Source: Mesobacillus boroniphilus (GTDB lineage Bacteria; Bacillota; Bacilli; Bacillales; Cytobacillaceae). From it: 64,000 nucleotides of DNA. The notes under the pieces are model-generated. The model had not been told where the DNA came from. It ran no database searches and saw only the letters and a program-made list of their open reading frames with translations. Positions within the stretch are counted from its first letter, which is position 1. The number at the start of each line of letters is the position of its first letter. A program made the position numbers and the translations under genes. The DNA is taken from positions 186,001-250,000 of the forward strand of contig NZ_QTKX01000002.1 of NCBI RefSeq assembly GCF_018424685.1, in the 5' to 3' direction. Shown one piece after another: positions 1 to 10,400 of the stretch.

Positions 1-1
1 C

Positions 2-1108
2 CAGCTTGGCGGAATCGCGCTGAAAGAGGCGATGGCACGCGCGGAAGTAAAGCCTGAGGAAATCGGCGAGGTCATTCTTGGCACTGTGCTTCAGGGAGGC
101 CAGGGACAGCTCCCATCACGTCAGGCTGCAAGAGAAGCGGGAATCCCGTGGGAAGTAAAAACGGAAACAATCAATAAGGTTTGTGCATCAGGCATGCGCA
201 GCCTGACGCTTGGTGATCAGATCATCCGCGCAGGAGACGAAGAAGTCATTGTAGCCGGCGGAATGGAGTCAATGAGCAACGCACCTTATATTCTTCCGAA
301 AGCACGTTGGGGCTTCAGAATGGGCGATGGTCAGGTAAAAGATTTGATGATCCATGATGGATTAACTTGCAGCTTCAAAGGCGTCCATATGGGCACGTAC
401 GGTAATGAAGTGGCGAAGGAATACGAAATTAGCCGCGAAGAGCAGGATGAGTGGTCGTATCGCAGCCACCAAAGGGCGATTGAGGCGATTGAATCAGGAA
501 AGCTTGCTGAGGAAATCGTTCCAGTTGAAGTGCCACAGCGGAAGGGCGACCCGATTTTGGTCCAGCATGATGAATCACCTAGGAAGGATACATCAGTTGA
601 AAAGCTAGCAAAGTTAGGCCCGGTTTTCAACTCGGATGGCACGATTACTGCCGGTAACGCACCGGGCGTCAACGACGGCGCGGCGGCCCTCGTGCTGATG
701 AGCGAAGAGCGCGCAAAGCGTGAAGGCAGGACACCACAGGCAGTCATCCTTGGGCATGCAGCCATCGCAACAGAAGCGAAGGACTTTCCGAAAACACCTG
801 GTATTGTCATCAACGAACTGTTGAAGAAAACGGGCAAGTCACTAGCGGAAATTGATCTTTTTGAAATTAACGAAGCTTTTGCTGCAGTCGCTTTGACAAG
901 TGGACGCATTGCGAACCTTGATCCAGAAAAGGTCAATGTGAACGGCGGTGCGGTTGCCCTTGGTCACCCTATCGGAGCCAGTGGGGCACGCATCATCCTT
1001 ACTTTGATGCATGAACTGAAGCGCCGCGGCGGTGGGGTCGGCATTGCGGCGATCTGCTCGGGCGGCGGCCAGGGAGACGCTGTGATGATTGAGGTTCCGA
1101 AGCAATAA
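2..1108 (+). CDS. Acetyl-CoA C-acyltransferase (thiolase), 5' end cut by window
   Basis: Thiolase that cleaves 3-ketoacyl-CoA, or condenses two acetyl-CoA, in the cytoplasm. The reading frame is open from base 2, before the first ATG at 32, and the residues before that ATG ([10 protein letters not shown]) are typical thiolase sequence, so the true start lies left of the window. Visible motifs are the nucleophilic Cys in [10 protein letters not shown], the INEAFA segment, the catalytic His in [10 protein letters not shown] and the second Cys in CSGGGQGDA. It is followed after 65 bp by a 3-hydroxyacyl-CoA dehydrogenase and two acyl-CoA dehydrogenases, so it probably serves fatty or branched-chain acyl-CoA degradation. 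Similar to MmgA/ThlA proteins; substrate chain length cannot be read from the sequence. Confidence 0.93.
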   Translation, partial: QLGGIALKEAMARAEVKPEEIGEVILGTVLQGGQGQLPSRQAAREAGIPWEVKTETINKVCASGMRSLTLGDQIIRAGDEEVIVAGGMESMSNAPYILPKARWGFRMGDGQVKDLMIHDGLTCSFKGVHMGTYGNEVAKEYEISREEQDEWSYRSHQRAIEAIESGKLAEEIVPVEVPQRKGDPILVQHDESPRKDTSVEKLAKLGPVFNSDGTITAGNAPGVNDGAAALVLMSEERAKREGRTPQAVILGHAAIATEAKDFPKTPGIVINELLKKTGKSLAEIDLFEINEAFAAVALTSGRIANLDPEKVNVNGGAVALGHPIGASGARIILTLMHELKRRGGGVGIAAICSGGGQGDAVMIEVPKQ

Positions 1109-1173
1109 GAAAAATTGACGGGAGGGCCGGGATGCCTGCCCTCCGTTGAATTGATTTTATAGGAGGAAAACGA

Positions 1174-2025
1174 ATGAGTGTAAAAACGATTATGGTAATT
1201 GGCGCAGGACAAATGGGTTCAGGTATCGCTCAGGTATGCGCGCAGGCAGGATACGATGTGTTTTTGAATGACCTTAAGCCAGAATTTGTTGAACGCGGTC
1301 TTTCTGGCATCAAGAAAAACCTTGGCCGTCAGGTAGACAAAGGGCGGATGACAGCTGAACAGCTTGATGAGGTCGTAGGTAGGATCACCTCTTCAACAGA
1401 TTTGAATGACGCAAAGAATGCGGACCTTGTAATCGAAGCTGCAGTCGAGAACATGGACATAAAGACTAAAATCTTTGCCCAGCTTGATGAAATCGCACCT
1501 GAGCACGCGATCCTTGCTTCTAATACATCATCTTTACCAATCACTGAAATCGCTGCAGCAACAAAACGTCCGGAAAAAGTCATCGGCATGCACTTCATGA
1601 ATCCGGTGCCGGTCATGAAGCTCGTTGAAATCATCCGCGGGCTGGCGACTGCTGATGAAGTCTATCAAACAATTGAAGACATCACTAAAACAGTGGAAAA
1701 AGTCCCTGTCGAAGTGAACGACTTCCCAGGCTTCGTTTCTAACCGCATCCTGATGCCGATGATCAATGAAGCGATCTACACATTGTACGAGGGAGTAGCA
1801 ACGAAGGAAGCGATCGACGAAGTCATGAAGCTCGGCATGAACCACCCAATGGGACCGCTGACACTTGCAGACTTCATTGGCCTTGATACATGCCTCTACA
1901 TCATGGAAACACTCCACGAAGGCTTTGGCGATGACAAATACCGCCCTTGCCCATTGTTAAGGAAATATGTAAAAGCAGGCTGGTTAGGCAAAAAATCAGG
2001 CCGTGGTTTCTACACTTACGAGTAA
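1174..2025 (+). CDS. 3-hydroxybutyryl-CoA dehydrogenase
   Basis: NAD-dependent oxidation of 3-hydroxyacyl-CoA to 3-ketoacyl-CoA, the step before the thiolase encoded just upstream. The N-terminal Rossmann fold shows the dinucleotide motif GAGQMGSGIA (residues about 9-18). SNTSSLPI and the catalytic His in GMHFMNPVPV follow, then the C-terminal dimerisation domain with NHPMGPLTLADFIGLD. At 283 aa it has the family length (MmgB/Hbd). AGGAGG lies 8 bp before the ATG. It sits between thiolase and acyl-CoA dehydrogenase genes on the same strand, which suggests one operon. Confidence 0.94.
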   Translation: MSVKTIMVIGAGQMGSGIAQVCAQAGYDVFLNDLKPEFVERGLSGIKKNLGRQVDKGRMTAEQLDEVVGRITSSTDLNDAKNADLVIEAAVENMDIKTKIFAQLDEIAPEHAILASNTSSLPITEIAAATKRPEKVIGMHFMNPVPVMKLVEIIRGLATADEVYQTIEDITKTVEKVPVEVNDFPGFVSNRILMPMINEAIYTLYEGVATKEAIDEVMKLGMNHPMGPLTLADFIGLDTCLYIMETLHEGFGDDKYRPCPLLRKYVKAGWLGKKSGRGFYTYE

Positions 2026-2084
2026 TTATTTTTCGTGAATCCGTCCATACATAAATGATTGTCTGGACGTGGGGAGGGTTAAGA

Positions 2085-3215
2085 ATGAATCTGAGATTTA
2101 CAGAAGAACAGGAAATGATGCGCAAAATGGTGCGAGATTTCGCGCAAACCGAAATCGCTCCATTTGTTGAAAAAATGGAAGAGGGCGAGTTCCCGAGGGA
2201 GATTTTAAGGAAGATGGGCGAGCTTGGCTTGATGGGAATCCCGGTTCCCGAGGAGTATGGCGGCTCGGAGATGGATTTCATCTCCTACATCATCGCAATC
2301 CATGAAATCTCAAAGGTCAGCGCAACGGTTGGCGTCATCCTGTCTGTCCATACTTCCGTCGGAACGAATCCAATTCTTTACTTCGGAACAGAAGAGCAGA
2401 AGAAAAAGTATGTGCCTAAGCTGGCTGCAGGGGAATATCTCGGCGCATTCTGTCTGACGGAACCTAGCGCAGGGTCAGATGCTGCAAGCCTGAAAACACG
2501 AGCGGTCAAGAAAGATGGACACTATGTGTTGAACGGCTCGAAGGTATTCATCACGAACGGCGGCGAAGCAGATGTTTACATTGTTTTCGCTTCTACTAAT
2601 CCGGAAGCAGGTCCTAAAGGTGTATCCGCTTTTATCGTCGAAAAAGACACACCGGGCTTCATCGTCGGCAAAGATGAACACAAAATGGGCCTCTACGGCT
2701 CCCGCACAGTACAGCTGACGTTTGAAGACATGAAGGTGCCAGAAGAGAACTTGCTTGGCCAGGAAGGCGAAGGGTTCAAAATCGCGATGAGCAACCTCGA
2801 CTCCGGGCGTATCGGCATTGCCGCACAAGCTCTCGGTATTGCAGAAGCTGCATTGGAAGCGGCGACTGCCTATGCAAAAGAAAGAGTCCAGTTCGGCAAA
2901 CCAATCGCTGCCCAGCAAGGCGTCGGCTTCAAGCTGGCTGACATGGCAACATCAGTCGAAGCTGCAAAACTATTAATCTATCGCGCTGCCCAGTTACGCT
3001 CAGAGGGCCAAAAATGCGGAATCGAAGCCTCCATGGCGAAGCTTTTCACATCACGCACAGCAGTAGAAGTCGCCACAGAAGCAATCCAGGTATTCGGCGG
3101 CTACGGCTATACAAAAGAATACCCAGTCGAACGCTACTTCCGCGACGCCAAAGTAACCGAGATCTACGAAGGAACTAGTGAGATCCAGAAGATTGTTATT
3201 AGCAAGCAGTTGTAG
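2085..3215 (+). CDS. Acyl-CoA dehydrogenase (first of two)
   Basis: FAD-dependent alpha,beta-desaturation of an acyl-CoA, with electrons passed to ETF. The ATG at 2085 is preferred over an in-frame ATG at 2055 because GGGGAGGG lies 7 bp before it and family members begin MNLRFTEEQ. The protein (376 aa) has the N-terminal helical domain, the FAD-contact region [11 protein letters not shown], the beta domain, and a C-terminal helical domain with [16 protein letters not shown] and the catalytic Glu in IYEGTSEIQ. Similar to MmgC and short-chain or branched-chain acyl-CoA dehydrogenases. A second paralogue starts 752 bp downstream, beyond a 52-bp tandem array. Confidence 0.93.
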   Translation: MNLRFTEEQEMMRKMVRDFAQTEIAPFVEKMEEGEFPREILRKMGELGLMGIPVPEEYGGSEMDFISYIIAIHEISKVSATVGVILSVHTSVGTNPILYFGTEEQKKKYVPKLAAGEYLGAFCLTEPSAGSDAASLKTRAVKKDGHYVLNGSKVFITNGGEADVYIVFASTNPEAGPKGVSAFIVEKDTPGFIVGKDEHKMGLYGSRTVQLTFEDMKVPEENLLGQEGEGFKIAMSNLDSGRIGIAAQALGIAEAALEAATAYAKERVQFGKPIAAQQGVGFKLADMATSVEAAKLLIYRAAQLRSEGQKCGIEASMAKLFTSRTAVEVATEAIQVFGGYGYTKEYPVERYFRDAKVTEIYEGTSEIQKIVISKQL

Positions 3216-3253
3216 CGCTTGTATGCGATAGTTCCTTTGCGAAGCCCGGAATA

Positions 3254-3863
3254 GTGACAGTTTGGGCCGGGAAATCAGAAAAGCTGTCAAGAAAAGCCTG
3301 AAATAGTGACAGGTTGGTCTGGGAAAGCAGAAAAGCTGTCAAGAAAAGCCCGGAATAGTGACAGGTTAGGCAGTGGAAGCAGAAAAGCTGTCAAGAAAAG
3401 CCTGGAATCGTGACAGGTTTAGCTGTATCAGCAGGAAAGCTGTCAAGAAAAGCCTGGAATAGTGACAGGTTAGGCTGGGAAAGCAGAAAAGCTGTCAAGA
3501 AAAGCCCGGAATCGTGACAGGTTGGTCTGGGAAAGCAGAAAAGCTGTCAAGAAAAGCCCGGAATCGTGACAGGTTGGTCTGGGAAAGCAGAAAAGCTGTC
3601 AAGAAAAGCTCGGAATCGTGACAGGTTAGGCAGTGGAAGCCGAAAAGCTGTCAAGAAAAGCTCGGAATCGTGACAGGTTGGGCAGTGAAAGCCGGAAAGC
3701 TGTCAAGAAAAACTGGTAATCGTGACAGGTTTGGCTGTGGAAGCCGGAAAGCTGTCAAGAAAAGCCTGGAATCGTGACAGGTTTGGCAGTGAAAGCAGGA
3801 AAGCTGTCAAGAAAAGCCGGGAATCGTGACAGGTTAGGCAGTGGAAGCAGAAAAGCTGTCAAG
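3254..3863. repeat. 52-bp tandem array, 12 units, with alternating inverted hexamers
   Basis: Twelve units start at 3254, 3306, 3358, 3410, 3462, 3514, 3566, 3618, 3670, 3722, 3774 and 3826, exactly 52 bp apart; the last is truncated. Every unit holds TGACAG and, 29 bp on (centre to centre), its complement CTGTCA followed by AGAAAAG or a close variant; the next TGACAG comes 23 bp later. The hexamers are invariant while the sequence between them drifts. The period is not a multiple of three and no long reading frame crosses it, so it is not coding. It fills almost the whole gap between two acyl-CoA dehydrogenase genes. Shares its geometry with the array at 57713. Confidence 0.95.
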
Positions 3864-3967
3864 ATAACGATCTGCTTTCAGATTGTAACACCGAAAAAAG
3901 GTCACCAACAAGTCGAATTTAACGGCTATCTATATAAATTAAATAAACAGTAACGGAGGAAACAAAA

Positions 3968-5107
3968 ATGAATTTTCGATTATCCGAAGAGCATGAAATG
4001 ATCCGAAAAATGGTCCGCGACTTTGCGAGGAATGAAGTGGCTCCGACTGCTGCAGAGCGTGATGAAGAGGAACGCTTTGACCGCGAGATTTTTGACAAGA
4101 TGGCTGAGCTTGGCCTGACTGGTATTCCATGGCCTGAAGAGTACGGCGGAATTGGCTCTGATTATCTTGCATACTGCATCGCAGTTGAGGAATTATCCCG
4201 TGTTTGTGCGTCCACAGGCGTAATGCTGTCGGCACATACATCACTTGCTGGCTGGCCAATCTTCAAGTTCGGAAACGAAGAGCAGAAGCAAAAATACTTG
4301 CGGCCAATGGCTGAAGGCAAAAGTATCGGTGCATACGGCCTGACTGAGCCAGGAAGCGGTTCGGATGCTGGTGCAATGAGAACAACTGCGAAAGAAGACG
4401 GAGACCATTATGTACTGAATGGATCAAAAATCTTCATAACAAATGGCGGTGTAGCGGATATCTATGTTGTGTTCGCATTGACTGACCCAGAAAGCAAGCA
4501 TAAGGGAACAACGGCGTTCATCGTTGAAAGCGACTTCCCTGGATTCTCGGTCGGCAAGAAGGAGAAAAAACTTGGCATCCGTTCATCTCCTACTACAGAA
4601 ATCATTTTTGAAGACTGCCGCGTGCCAAAGGAAAACATCCTTGGTGAAGTTGGCGAGGGATTCAAAATCGCGATGATGACGCTTGATGGCGGCCGTAATG
4701 GAATCGCTGCCCAGGCAGTTGGAATCGCACAAGGTGCACTTGATGCAGCAGTCGATTACGCAAAAGAACGCCAGCAATTCGGCAAGCCAATCGTTGCGAA
4801 TCAGGGAATTGGCTTCAAGCTTGCTGATATGGCTACATCTGTTGAGGCTTCAAGACTATTAACCTACCAGGCGGCATGGCTAGAGTCTGAAGGTCTTCCA
4901 TACGGCAAGGAGTCTGCGATGTCCAAATTGTTTGCCGGCGACACTGCGATGAAAGTGACAACTGAAGCTGTACAGGTATTCGGCGGCTACGGATACACGA
5001 AGGATTATCCAGTTGAACGCTTCATGCGCGACGCGAAAATCACGCAAATCTATGAAGGAACACAGGAAATCCAGCGCCTCGTTATCTCAAGGATGCTGAC
5101 GAAATAA
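3968..5107 (+). CDS. acdA: Acyl-CoA dehydrogenase (second of two, AcdA-like)
   Basis: Second FAD-dependent acyl-CoA dehydrogenase (379 aa), clearly paralogous to the one ending at 3215 but not a recent duplicate. Visible are [12 protein letters not shown] near the flavin, [20 protein letters not shown], and the catalytic Glu in [16 protein letters not shown] lies 8 bp before the ATG. It is followed 18 bp later by a TetR regulator that overlaps icmF, so the three genes probably form one unit. Likely substrate is a short or branched acyl-CoA such as butyryl- or isobutyryl-CoA, inferred from the mutase next door. The symbol follows the acdA gene that lies near rpoE in B. subtilis. Confidence 0.9.
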   Translation: MNFRLSEEHEMIRKMVRDFARNEVAPTAAERDEEERFDREIFDKMAELGLTGIPWPEEYGGIGSDYLAYCIAVEELSRVCASTGVMLSAHTSLAGWPIFKFGNEEQKQKYLRPMAEGKSIGAYGLTEPGSGSDAGAMRTTAKEDGDHYVLNGSKIFITNGGVADIYVVFALTDPESKHKGTTAFIVESDFPGFSVGKKEKKLGIRSSPTTEIIFEDCRVPKENILGEVGEGFKIAMMTLDGGRNGIAAQAVGIAQGALDAAVDYAKERQQFGKPIVANQGIGFKLADMATSVEASRLLTYQAAWLESEGLPYGKESAMSKLFAGDTAMKVTTEAVQVFGGYGYTKDYPVERFMRDAKITQIYEGTQEIQRLVISRMLTK

Positions 5108-5125
5108 CAAGGCGGGTAGATATTG

Positions 5126-5779
5126 ATGAAAAAGCGAGAAGTGCAGGCGTCGGTAAAAGATGAGCGACTTGTGAAAAAAAGGCGCGACCAGATGATTAAA
5201 GGGGCCGTTACCCTTTTCAAGCAGAAGGGCTTCCACCGCACGACGACCAGAGAGATTGCCCGGGCTTCAGGCTTTAGCATTGGTACCCTTTATGAATATA
5301 TCCGTACGAAAGAAGATGTGCTCTACCTTGTCTGTGACAGCATCTATGACGAGGTTCGCGACCGCCTTCAGGAAAATCTCGACACGAACCAGGGAACGCT
5401 CGAGAGCCTGAGGGTGGGGATCGCCAACTACTTCAAGGTTATGGATGACCTGCAGGACGAAGTGCTTGTCATGTACCAGGAGGTAAAGTCGCTGACAAAG
5501 GATGCCCTTCCATATGTGCTGAAAAAAGAAATGGAAATGGTGGCGATGTTTGAGAACGTCATCCAGCGCTGCGTCGAAAATGGCGAGCTGGATCTTGATG
5601 AAAAACATGTGAAAATCATTGCCCATGATATTTTCGTCCAGGGGCAGATGTGGGGATTCCGCCGCTGGGCGTTAAGAAAGCTATATACGCTAGAAGAGTA
5701 TACAGAGCTGCAGACCGAACTGCTTTTCAAGGGGATAAAGGGGTCGGAAATGAAATTAGGAACAGGGGGAACAAAATGA
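5126..5779 (+). CDS. TetR/AcrR family transcriptional regulator
   Basis: One-component repressor (217 aa). The N-terminal helix-turn-helix is recognisable at residues about 18-65: [19 protein letters not shown], then [17 protein letters not shown]. The C-terminal ligand domain is variable, as is usual. The ATG at 5126 has AAGGCGGG upstream; the TTG directly before it (5123) is an alternative. Its stop codon overlaps the icmF start (ATGA, 5776-5779), so translation is probably coupled. The setting suggests control of acyl-CoA catabolism by a CoA-thioester effector, as for FadR (YsiA) of B. subtilis; this is inference. Confidence 0.88.
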   Translation: MKKREVQASVKDERLVKKRRDQMIKGAVTLFKQKGFHRTTTREIARASGFSIGTLYEYIRTKEDVLYLVCDSIYDEVRDRLQENLDTNQGTLESLRVGIANYFKVMDDLQDEVLVMYQEVKSLTKDALPYVLKKEMEMVAMFENVIQRCVENGELDLDEKHVKIIAHDIFVQGQMWGFRRWALRKLYTLEEYTELQTELLFKGIKGSEMKLGTGGTK

Positions 5780-8700
5780 GTATGCCGGAAATGTATAAGC
5801 CAAAGAACCATATTCGCTTTGTGACAGCTTCAAGTTTGTTTGACGGCCACGATGCCTCAATCAATATTATGCGTAGGATCATCCAGTCAATGGGTGGCGA
5901 GGTCATCCATCTTGGCCACAACCGTTCCGTTGAGGAGGTCGTAAATGCCGCGATCCAAGAGGATGCACAGGGGATTGCAATTTCTTCCTACCAGGGTGGT
6001 CACGTAGAATATTTCAAGTATATGTACGATCTTTTGAAGGAAAAAGGGGCATCGCATATCCGCATTTATGGCGGTGGCGGCGGCGTCATCATTCCTCGGG
6101 AAATAAAAGAACTTCATGAATACGGCATTGCCCGCATTTTTTCACCGGAAGACGGCAGGAAATATGGCCTTAACGGCATGATCGAGCAAATGATCAAGGA
6201 GTGTGATTTCCCGACAGTCACTCCAGAAGGCGTCGAGGAGATTGAAAAGCTTGAGGCCGGAGACCCGAATGCCGTTGCCAAGCTGATCACGCTTGCCGAA
6301 CAGCATGTCGGTTCGGAAAAAGAAACAGCAGCCGCTGTTGAAACACTGATGGAAAAAGTAAAGACGATGTCAAAATCCGTTCCAATTGTCGGTATCACGG
6401 GTACAGGCGGAGCGGGAAAAAGCTCATTGACCGACGAATTGATCAGAAGGTTCATCAATGAGATTCCAGAAAAGAGGGTAGCAATTTTATCAGTAGACCC
6501 TACAAAACAAAAAACAGGCGGCGCACTCCTTGGCGACCGTATCCGCATGAATGCGATCTTCTCTCCACGCGTTTATATGCGAAGTCTTGCAACAAGAAAG
6601 TCGAAATCGGAACTATCGCTTGCGATCAAGGATGCGATCGATGTTGTAAAAGCAGCTGGCTTTGACTTGGTCATCGTTGAAACGAGTGGAATTGGTCAGG
6701 GTGATGCTGAAATCACCGACGTTTGCGATGTTTCAATGTATGTGATGACGAGTGAATTCGGAGCGCCGTCACAGCTTGAAAAAATCGATATGATCGATTA
6801 TGCGGACCTGATCGTCATCAATAAATTTGAGCGTAAAGGCTCTGAGGACGCTAAGCGCCAGGTACAGAAGCAGTACCAGCGAAGCCATCTTCTTTGGGAT
6901 AAAGAATTGGATGCAATGCCGGTATACGGAACAATTGCAAGCCAGTTTAACGACCCGGGTACGAACGCACTTTTTGCAGCATTGGTCAATAAAATCAATG
7001 AAAAAGCAGGAACGAATTGGACGACACCTTTCTCTACTGATGCAGTAGTGGAAAAACAGAATGTCATCATTCCGAATGACCGACGCTATTACCTGCGCGA
7101 AATCTCTGAAACAGTCCGGGGCTATCATAAGCATGCTGCCGAGCAGGCAAATCTCGCCCGCAGATTGTTTCAGTTGGAAGGAACAATCGAGGCGGTAAAA
7201 GAACGTGAAACGAACAGTGAAGTACTATCTTCACTTCAGGTGTTAAAGGAAGAAGTGGAGAAAAAGCTGACTCCTGAATCCAAATATATTCTCGAAAACT
7301 GGGAATCCCTCAAGGAAAAGTATAGTGCTGACCAGTTTGTGACGAAGATCCGCGATAAGGAAATAGTCACTGAGCTAAGGACTAAAAGTCTTTCAGGTTT
7401 GAGCATCCCTAAAGTGGCATTGCCGAGGTACAAGGATTACGGTGAAATTTTGCGCTGGGTATACCTTGAGAACGTACCTGGAAGCTTCCCGTATACAGCT
7501 GGCGTATTCCCGTTCAAGCGTGAAGGTGAGGATCCAAAGCGCCAGTTTGCTGGTGAAGGTACACCTGAACGGACGAACCGCCGCTTCCATTACTTGTCCA
7601 AAGACGACAATGCAAAGCGTTTGAGTACGGCTTTTGACTCCGTTACTTTATACGGTGAAGATCCTGATTACCGTCCAGACATTTACGGTAAGGTCGGCGA
7701 GAGCGGTGTCAGCGTTTGTTCACTTGATGACATGAAAAAGCTGTATGCAGGATTCGACCTTTGCCATCCATCAACATCTGTTTCGATGACAATCAACGGA
7801 CCGGCACCGATTATCCTGGCAATGTTCATGAATACAGCGATTGAACAGCAGGTGGAAAAGAAGGAACAAGAGCTTGGCCGCAAGCTGAATGATGAAGAAT
7901 TTGTGCAAGTGAAGGAAATGACTCTCCAGACAGTACGCGGAACTGTCCAGGCAGATATTTTAAAAGAAGACCAGGGACAGAATACTTGTATCTTCTCTAC
8001 TGAATTCGCGCTAAGAATGATGGGCGACATCCAGCAATATTTTATCGACGAGAAGGTTCGAAACTATTATTCTGTTTCGATTTCCGGCTATCATATTGCC
8101 GAGGCAGGCGCGAACCCGATTTCCCAGCTGGCGTTCACGCTTTCAAATGGCTTCACGTACGTTGAATACTATTTAAGCAGAGGCATGAACATCGATGATT
8201 TTGCGCCAAATCTGAGCTTCTTCTTCTCAAACGGTCTGGATCCTGAGTACTCAGTGATTGGCCGAGTTGCCCGCCGCATCTGGGCGACTGTCATGAAGAA
8301 CAAATATGGCGCAAATGAGCGCAGCCAGAAGCTGAAGTATCACATCCAGACATCTGGACGTTCACTGCACGCACAGGAAATTGACTTTAACGATATCCGT
8401 ACGACACTACAGGCATTGATGGCATTGCATGATAACTGCAACTCGCTTCATACAAATGCTTATGACGAAGCGATCACAACGCCAACGGAGGAATCTGTTC
8501 GCCGCGCGATGGCCATCCAGATGATCATCACGAAGGAGCACGGATTGACAAAGAATGAGAACCCGCTCCAGGGTGCTTTCATCATTGAAGAGCTGACAGA
8601 TTTAGTAGAGGAAGCAGTCCTTCAGGAATTTGAACGGATCAATGACCGCGGAGGCGTGCTAGGTGCTATGGAAACACAGTACCAGCGCGGAAAAATCCAG

Positions 8701-9042
8701 GATGAGTCGATGTACTATGAGATGAAGAAGCATTCAGGGGAGCTGCCGATCATCGGTGTGAACACATACCTGAATCCAAATCCTCCATCCGAGGAAGAAA
8801 TCGACAAGATGGAGCTTGCGCGTGCGACGAAAGAGGAAAAAGAAACCCAGATTCGCAATCTTGAAGCCTTCCAGGGTAAAAACAAAGATCAATCCGAAGA
8901 AGCACTCAATACCCTGAAAGAAACAGCAGTCAGCGGAGGCAATATCTTTGCAGAGCTGATGGAAACTGTAAAATATGCGAGTCTTGGCCAAATTACCCGT
9001 GCACTATACGAAGTAGGCGGCCAGTTCCGCAGGAATATGTAA
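5776..9042 (+). CDS. icmF: Fused isobutyryl-CoA mutase with G-protein chaperone
   Basis: Adenosylcobalamin-dependent mutase interconverting isobutyryl-CoA and n-butyryl-CoA, fused to its MeaB-like GTPase. Three parts are visible in 1088 aa. An N-terminal B12-binding domain has the cobalt-ligand motif FDGHDAS (Asp23, His25). A central GTPase has the P-loop GTGGAGKSS (about residue 206), [11 protein letters not shown], and NKFE in the base-recognition position. A C-terminal TIM-barrel mutase carries GEDPDYRPD and [15 protein letters not shown]. The start at 5776 gives the usual family length and has AGGGGG upstream; an in-frame upstream extension to 5650 runs inside the tetR gene and is rejected. 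Members of the family also act on pivalyl/isovaleryl-CoA. Confidence 0.95.
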   Translation: MSMPEMYKPKNHIRFVTASSLFDGHDASINIMRRIIQSMGGEVIHLGHNRSVEEVVNAAIQEDAQGIAISSYQGGHVEYFKYMYDLLKEKGASHIRIYGGGGGVIIPREIKELHEYGIARIFSPEDGRKYGLNGMIEQMIKECDFPTVTPEGVEEIEKLEAGDPNAVAKLITLAEQHVGSEKETAAAVETLMEKVKTMSKSVPIVGITGTGGAGKSSLTDELIRRFINEIPEKRVAILSVDPTKQKTGGALLGDRIRMNAIFSPRVYMRSLATRKSKSELSLAIKDAIDVVKAAGFDLVIVETSGIGQGDAEITDVCDVSMYVMTSEFGAPSQLEKIDMIDYADLIVINKFERKGSEDAKRQVQKQYQRSHLLWDKELDAMPVYGTIASQFNDPGTNALFAALVNKINEKAGTNWTTPFSTDAVVEKQNVIIPNDRRYYLREISETVRGYHKHAAEQANLARRLFQLEGTIEAVKERETNSEVLSSLQVLKEEVEKKLTPESKYILENWESLKEKYSADQFVTKIRDKEIVTELRTKSLSGLSIPKVALPRYKDYGEILRWVYLENVPGSFPYTAGVFPFKREGEDPKRQFAGEGTPERTNRRFHYLSKDDNAKRLSTAFDSVTLYGEDPDYRPDIYGKVGESGVSVCSLDDMKKLYAGFDLCHPSTSVSMTINGPAPIILAMFMNTAIEQQVEKKEQELGRKLNDEEFVQVKEMTLQTVRGTVQADILKEDQGQNTCIFSTEFALRMMGDIQQYFIDEKVRNYYSVSISGYHIAEAGANPISQLAFTLSNGFTYVEYYLSRGMNIDDFAPNLSFFFSNGLDPEYSVIGRVARRIWATVMKNKYGANERSQKLKYHIQTSGRSLHAQEIDFNDIRTTLQALMALHDNCNSLHTNAYDEAITTPTEESVRRAMAIQMIITKEHGLTKNENPLQGAFIIEELTDLVEEAVLQEFERINDRGGVLGAMETQYQRGKIQDESMYYEMKKHSGELPIIGVNTYLNPNPPSEEEIDKMELARATKEEKETQIRNLEAFQGKNKDQSEEALNTLKETAVSGGNIFAELMETVKYASLGQITRALYEVGGQFRRNM

Positions 9043-9150
9043 GGTATTGATTTTTCAAAAAAATGAAGTAAGCATAGTTTAAAAACAAAAGCGATGGTGT
9101 ATAAAAGTAGGGCGTGGCATTTAGAGCTTTTTGCAATGGATCTAGATTGG

Positions 9151-9187
9151 GCAAGGTGGCTTGTAGGAAAACTATAAGCCATCTTGC
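9151..9187 (+). terminator. Hairpin downstream of icmF
   Basis: GCAAGGTGGCTT pairs with AAGCCATCTTGC across a 13-nt loop, with one wobble or mismatch and a weak ATTTTGTT tail. It lies 108 bp after the icmF stop and is the only candidate terminator in the 343-bp gap. The rest of the gap is AT-rich and holds a partial copy (9198-9213) of the GCTCTTTTCGTAAACT end of the MITE-like elements at 12211 and 58595. Confidence 0.5.
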
Positions 9188-9385
9188 ATTTTGTTATGCT
9201 CTTTTCGTAAACTAGCATTAAGCTATTAATAATCATTAATAGCTAGGAACCAGCTTCTATTTAGAGAGCCCATTTATGAGATAAGATTTGGTTCAAAAAT
9301 AACTTTTATAGAATTTTTCATATCTTTTACCAAATAATCTTATATAATCTAGATATCAGCTAATACATACGACCTACTTCAGGAT

Positions 9386-9601
9386 GTGAAATTTGTGAGA
9401 TCGGTGTTATTATCGGCAGGAGCTGTTATGGCAGCTGCAGTAATGTATTATCTTTATCAGCGTCAGCTCGGGGCCATATCATTTTTCATTCTTTCGATCA
9501 TCTTTTTTTTCCTGGCTTATACCCAGCTTAAAAAAAGAAAAAACGCTGGCAACAGGAAAGAGAGAAATGAAAGCGAAAAAAGGCGAGAAAAGGACAGATA
9601 A
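9386..9601 (+). CDS. Small membrane protein of unknown function
   Basis: A 71-residue product read from a GTG at 9386 with AGGA just upstream. It has two predicted membrane segments (about residues 6-23 and 31-46) and then a very basic, polar tail of Lys, Arg, Asn and Glu that would face the cytoplasm by the positive-inside rule. I do not recognise the family. It lies alone between icmF and rpoE on the same strand. The reading frame ends 28 bp before the probable rpoE -10 box. Coding status rests on hydrophobic pattern and position only. Confidence 0.6.
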   Translation: MKFVRSVLLSAGAVMAAAVMYYLYQRQLGAISFFILSIIFFFLAYTQLKKRKNAGNRKERNESEKRREKDR

Positions 9602-9628
9602 AACTGGCATAAAGGTTTAGAATTTGTT

Positions 9629-9634
9629 TATAAT
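9629..9634 (+). promoter_or_regulatory. Probable rpoE -10 box
   Basis: TATAAT preceded by TGTT, 85 bp before the rpoE start. No good -35 hexamer is seen at the usual spacing, so this is a weak assignment. Confidence 0.35.
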
Positions 9635-9718
9635 GTAGAATATGCATTCTGGGATATTTTCCTTGTTTTCGGACGCATGGCCGGGTAAGGCCTGGAATAG
9701 AGAAAGGAAGTGCGAAGA

Positions 9719-10279
9719 TTGAGTTTAAATCAATACTCAAAAGAAGAGCTTCAAGAAATGTCAATGATTGAAGTTGCCTATGAAATTTTAAAAGAGAAAA
9801 AGCAGGCTATTACATTCCAAGAACTTATGGCAGAGATCAATAAGGTCATGGAATTGGACAAGGCTGATGTAAATGAAAAAATGGTTCAGTTCTATACAGA
9901 TATAAACATAGATGGACGTTTCATGTCCCAGGGTGAAGGCCGCTGGGGACTGCGCGTTTGGTATCCTGTTGACCAAATCGAAGAAGATAATGTCACGACA
10001 GTCAAGCCGAAGAAGAAGAAGGCTAAGAAGGCTGTCGATGAGGATGACCTTGATCTTGATGAATTCGATGAAATCGATGAGGAAGATCTTGACTTCGATG
10101 ATGAAATCGACGAATTCGATGAAGATGACGACGATGATGCTCTCGATGATGACGATGATGAAGACTTCGACGAGGATCTTGAAGATACGGATGACTTCGA
10201 CGACGACGATGAGTTGTTAGAAGATGAAGAGGAAGAACTTCCACTCGAAGACGAAGAGGATGAGGACGAAGAACTGTAA
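9719..10279 (+). CDS. rpoE: RNA polymerase delta subunit
   Basis: Delta subunit of Gram-positive RNA polymerase, which raises specificity and recycling of the enzyme and displaces it from nucleic acids. The N-terminal folded domain (about residues 1-90) contains QFYTDINIDGRF and WGLRVWYPVDQ. It is followed by a Lys cluster (KPKKKKAKKA) and an unstructured C-terminal half made almost entirely of Asp and Glu, as in the family. The TTG at 9719 is chosen because AAAGGAAG lies 8 bp upstream; a GTG at 9710 overlaps that site. 186 aa, slightly longer than in B. subtilis because of the acidic tail. Confidence 0.95.
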   Translation: MSLNQYSKEELQEMSMIEVAYEILKEKKQAITFQELMAEINKVMELDKADVNEKMVQFYTDINIDGRFMSQGEGRWGLRVWYPVDQIEEDNVTTVKPKKKKAKKAVDEDDLDLDEFDEIDEEDLDFDDEIDEFDEDDDDDALDDDDDEDFDEDLEDTDDFDDDDELLEDEEEELPLEDEEDEDEEL

Positions 10280-10287
10280 TTAACAGC

Positions 10288-10330
10288 TTGACTTTTACTA
10301 GGACCGGCTGTAGAATACTTTTTGGGCTCC
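10288..10330 (+). promoter_or_regulatory. pyrG promoter with GGGCTCC initially transcribed region
   Basis: TTGACT (10288-10293), 17-bp spacer, TAGAAT (10311-10316), then GGGCTCC beginning 8 bp after the -10 box. This is the arrangement known for B. subtilis pyrG, where low CTP stalls polymerase at the first C and makes it add extra G residues to the 5' end of the transcript. The promoter overlaps the end of rpoE by only a few bases of spacing. Confidence 0.9.
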
Positions 10331-10364
10331 TTAAAAAAGGACGATTATGTAAAACAGCAACAAA

Positions 10365-10400
10365 ACGCTCCCCATACTTTGTATGAGGGGCGTTTTTTTT
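10365..10400 (+). terminator. pyrG leader attenuator
   Basis: Stem AACGCTCCCCATAC with GTATGAGGGGCGT followed by eight T. The 5' arm is the C/U-rich strand (CGCTCCCC) that a poly-G 5' extension of the transcript could pair with, preventing the terminator. It is 35 bp from the transcription start and 143 bp before the pyrG start codon. Confidence 0.88.

Noticed and set aside
3254..3863. CRISPR array
   Set aside because: Period is fixed and spacers are themselves repeated with drift rather than unique; no cas genes. Same for the array at 57713.
9912..10244. Met/Arg-rich and His/Arg-rich frames within rpoE
   Set aside because: Shadow frames of the Asp/Glu codon runs of the delta subunit tail.
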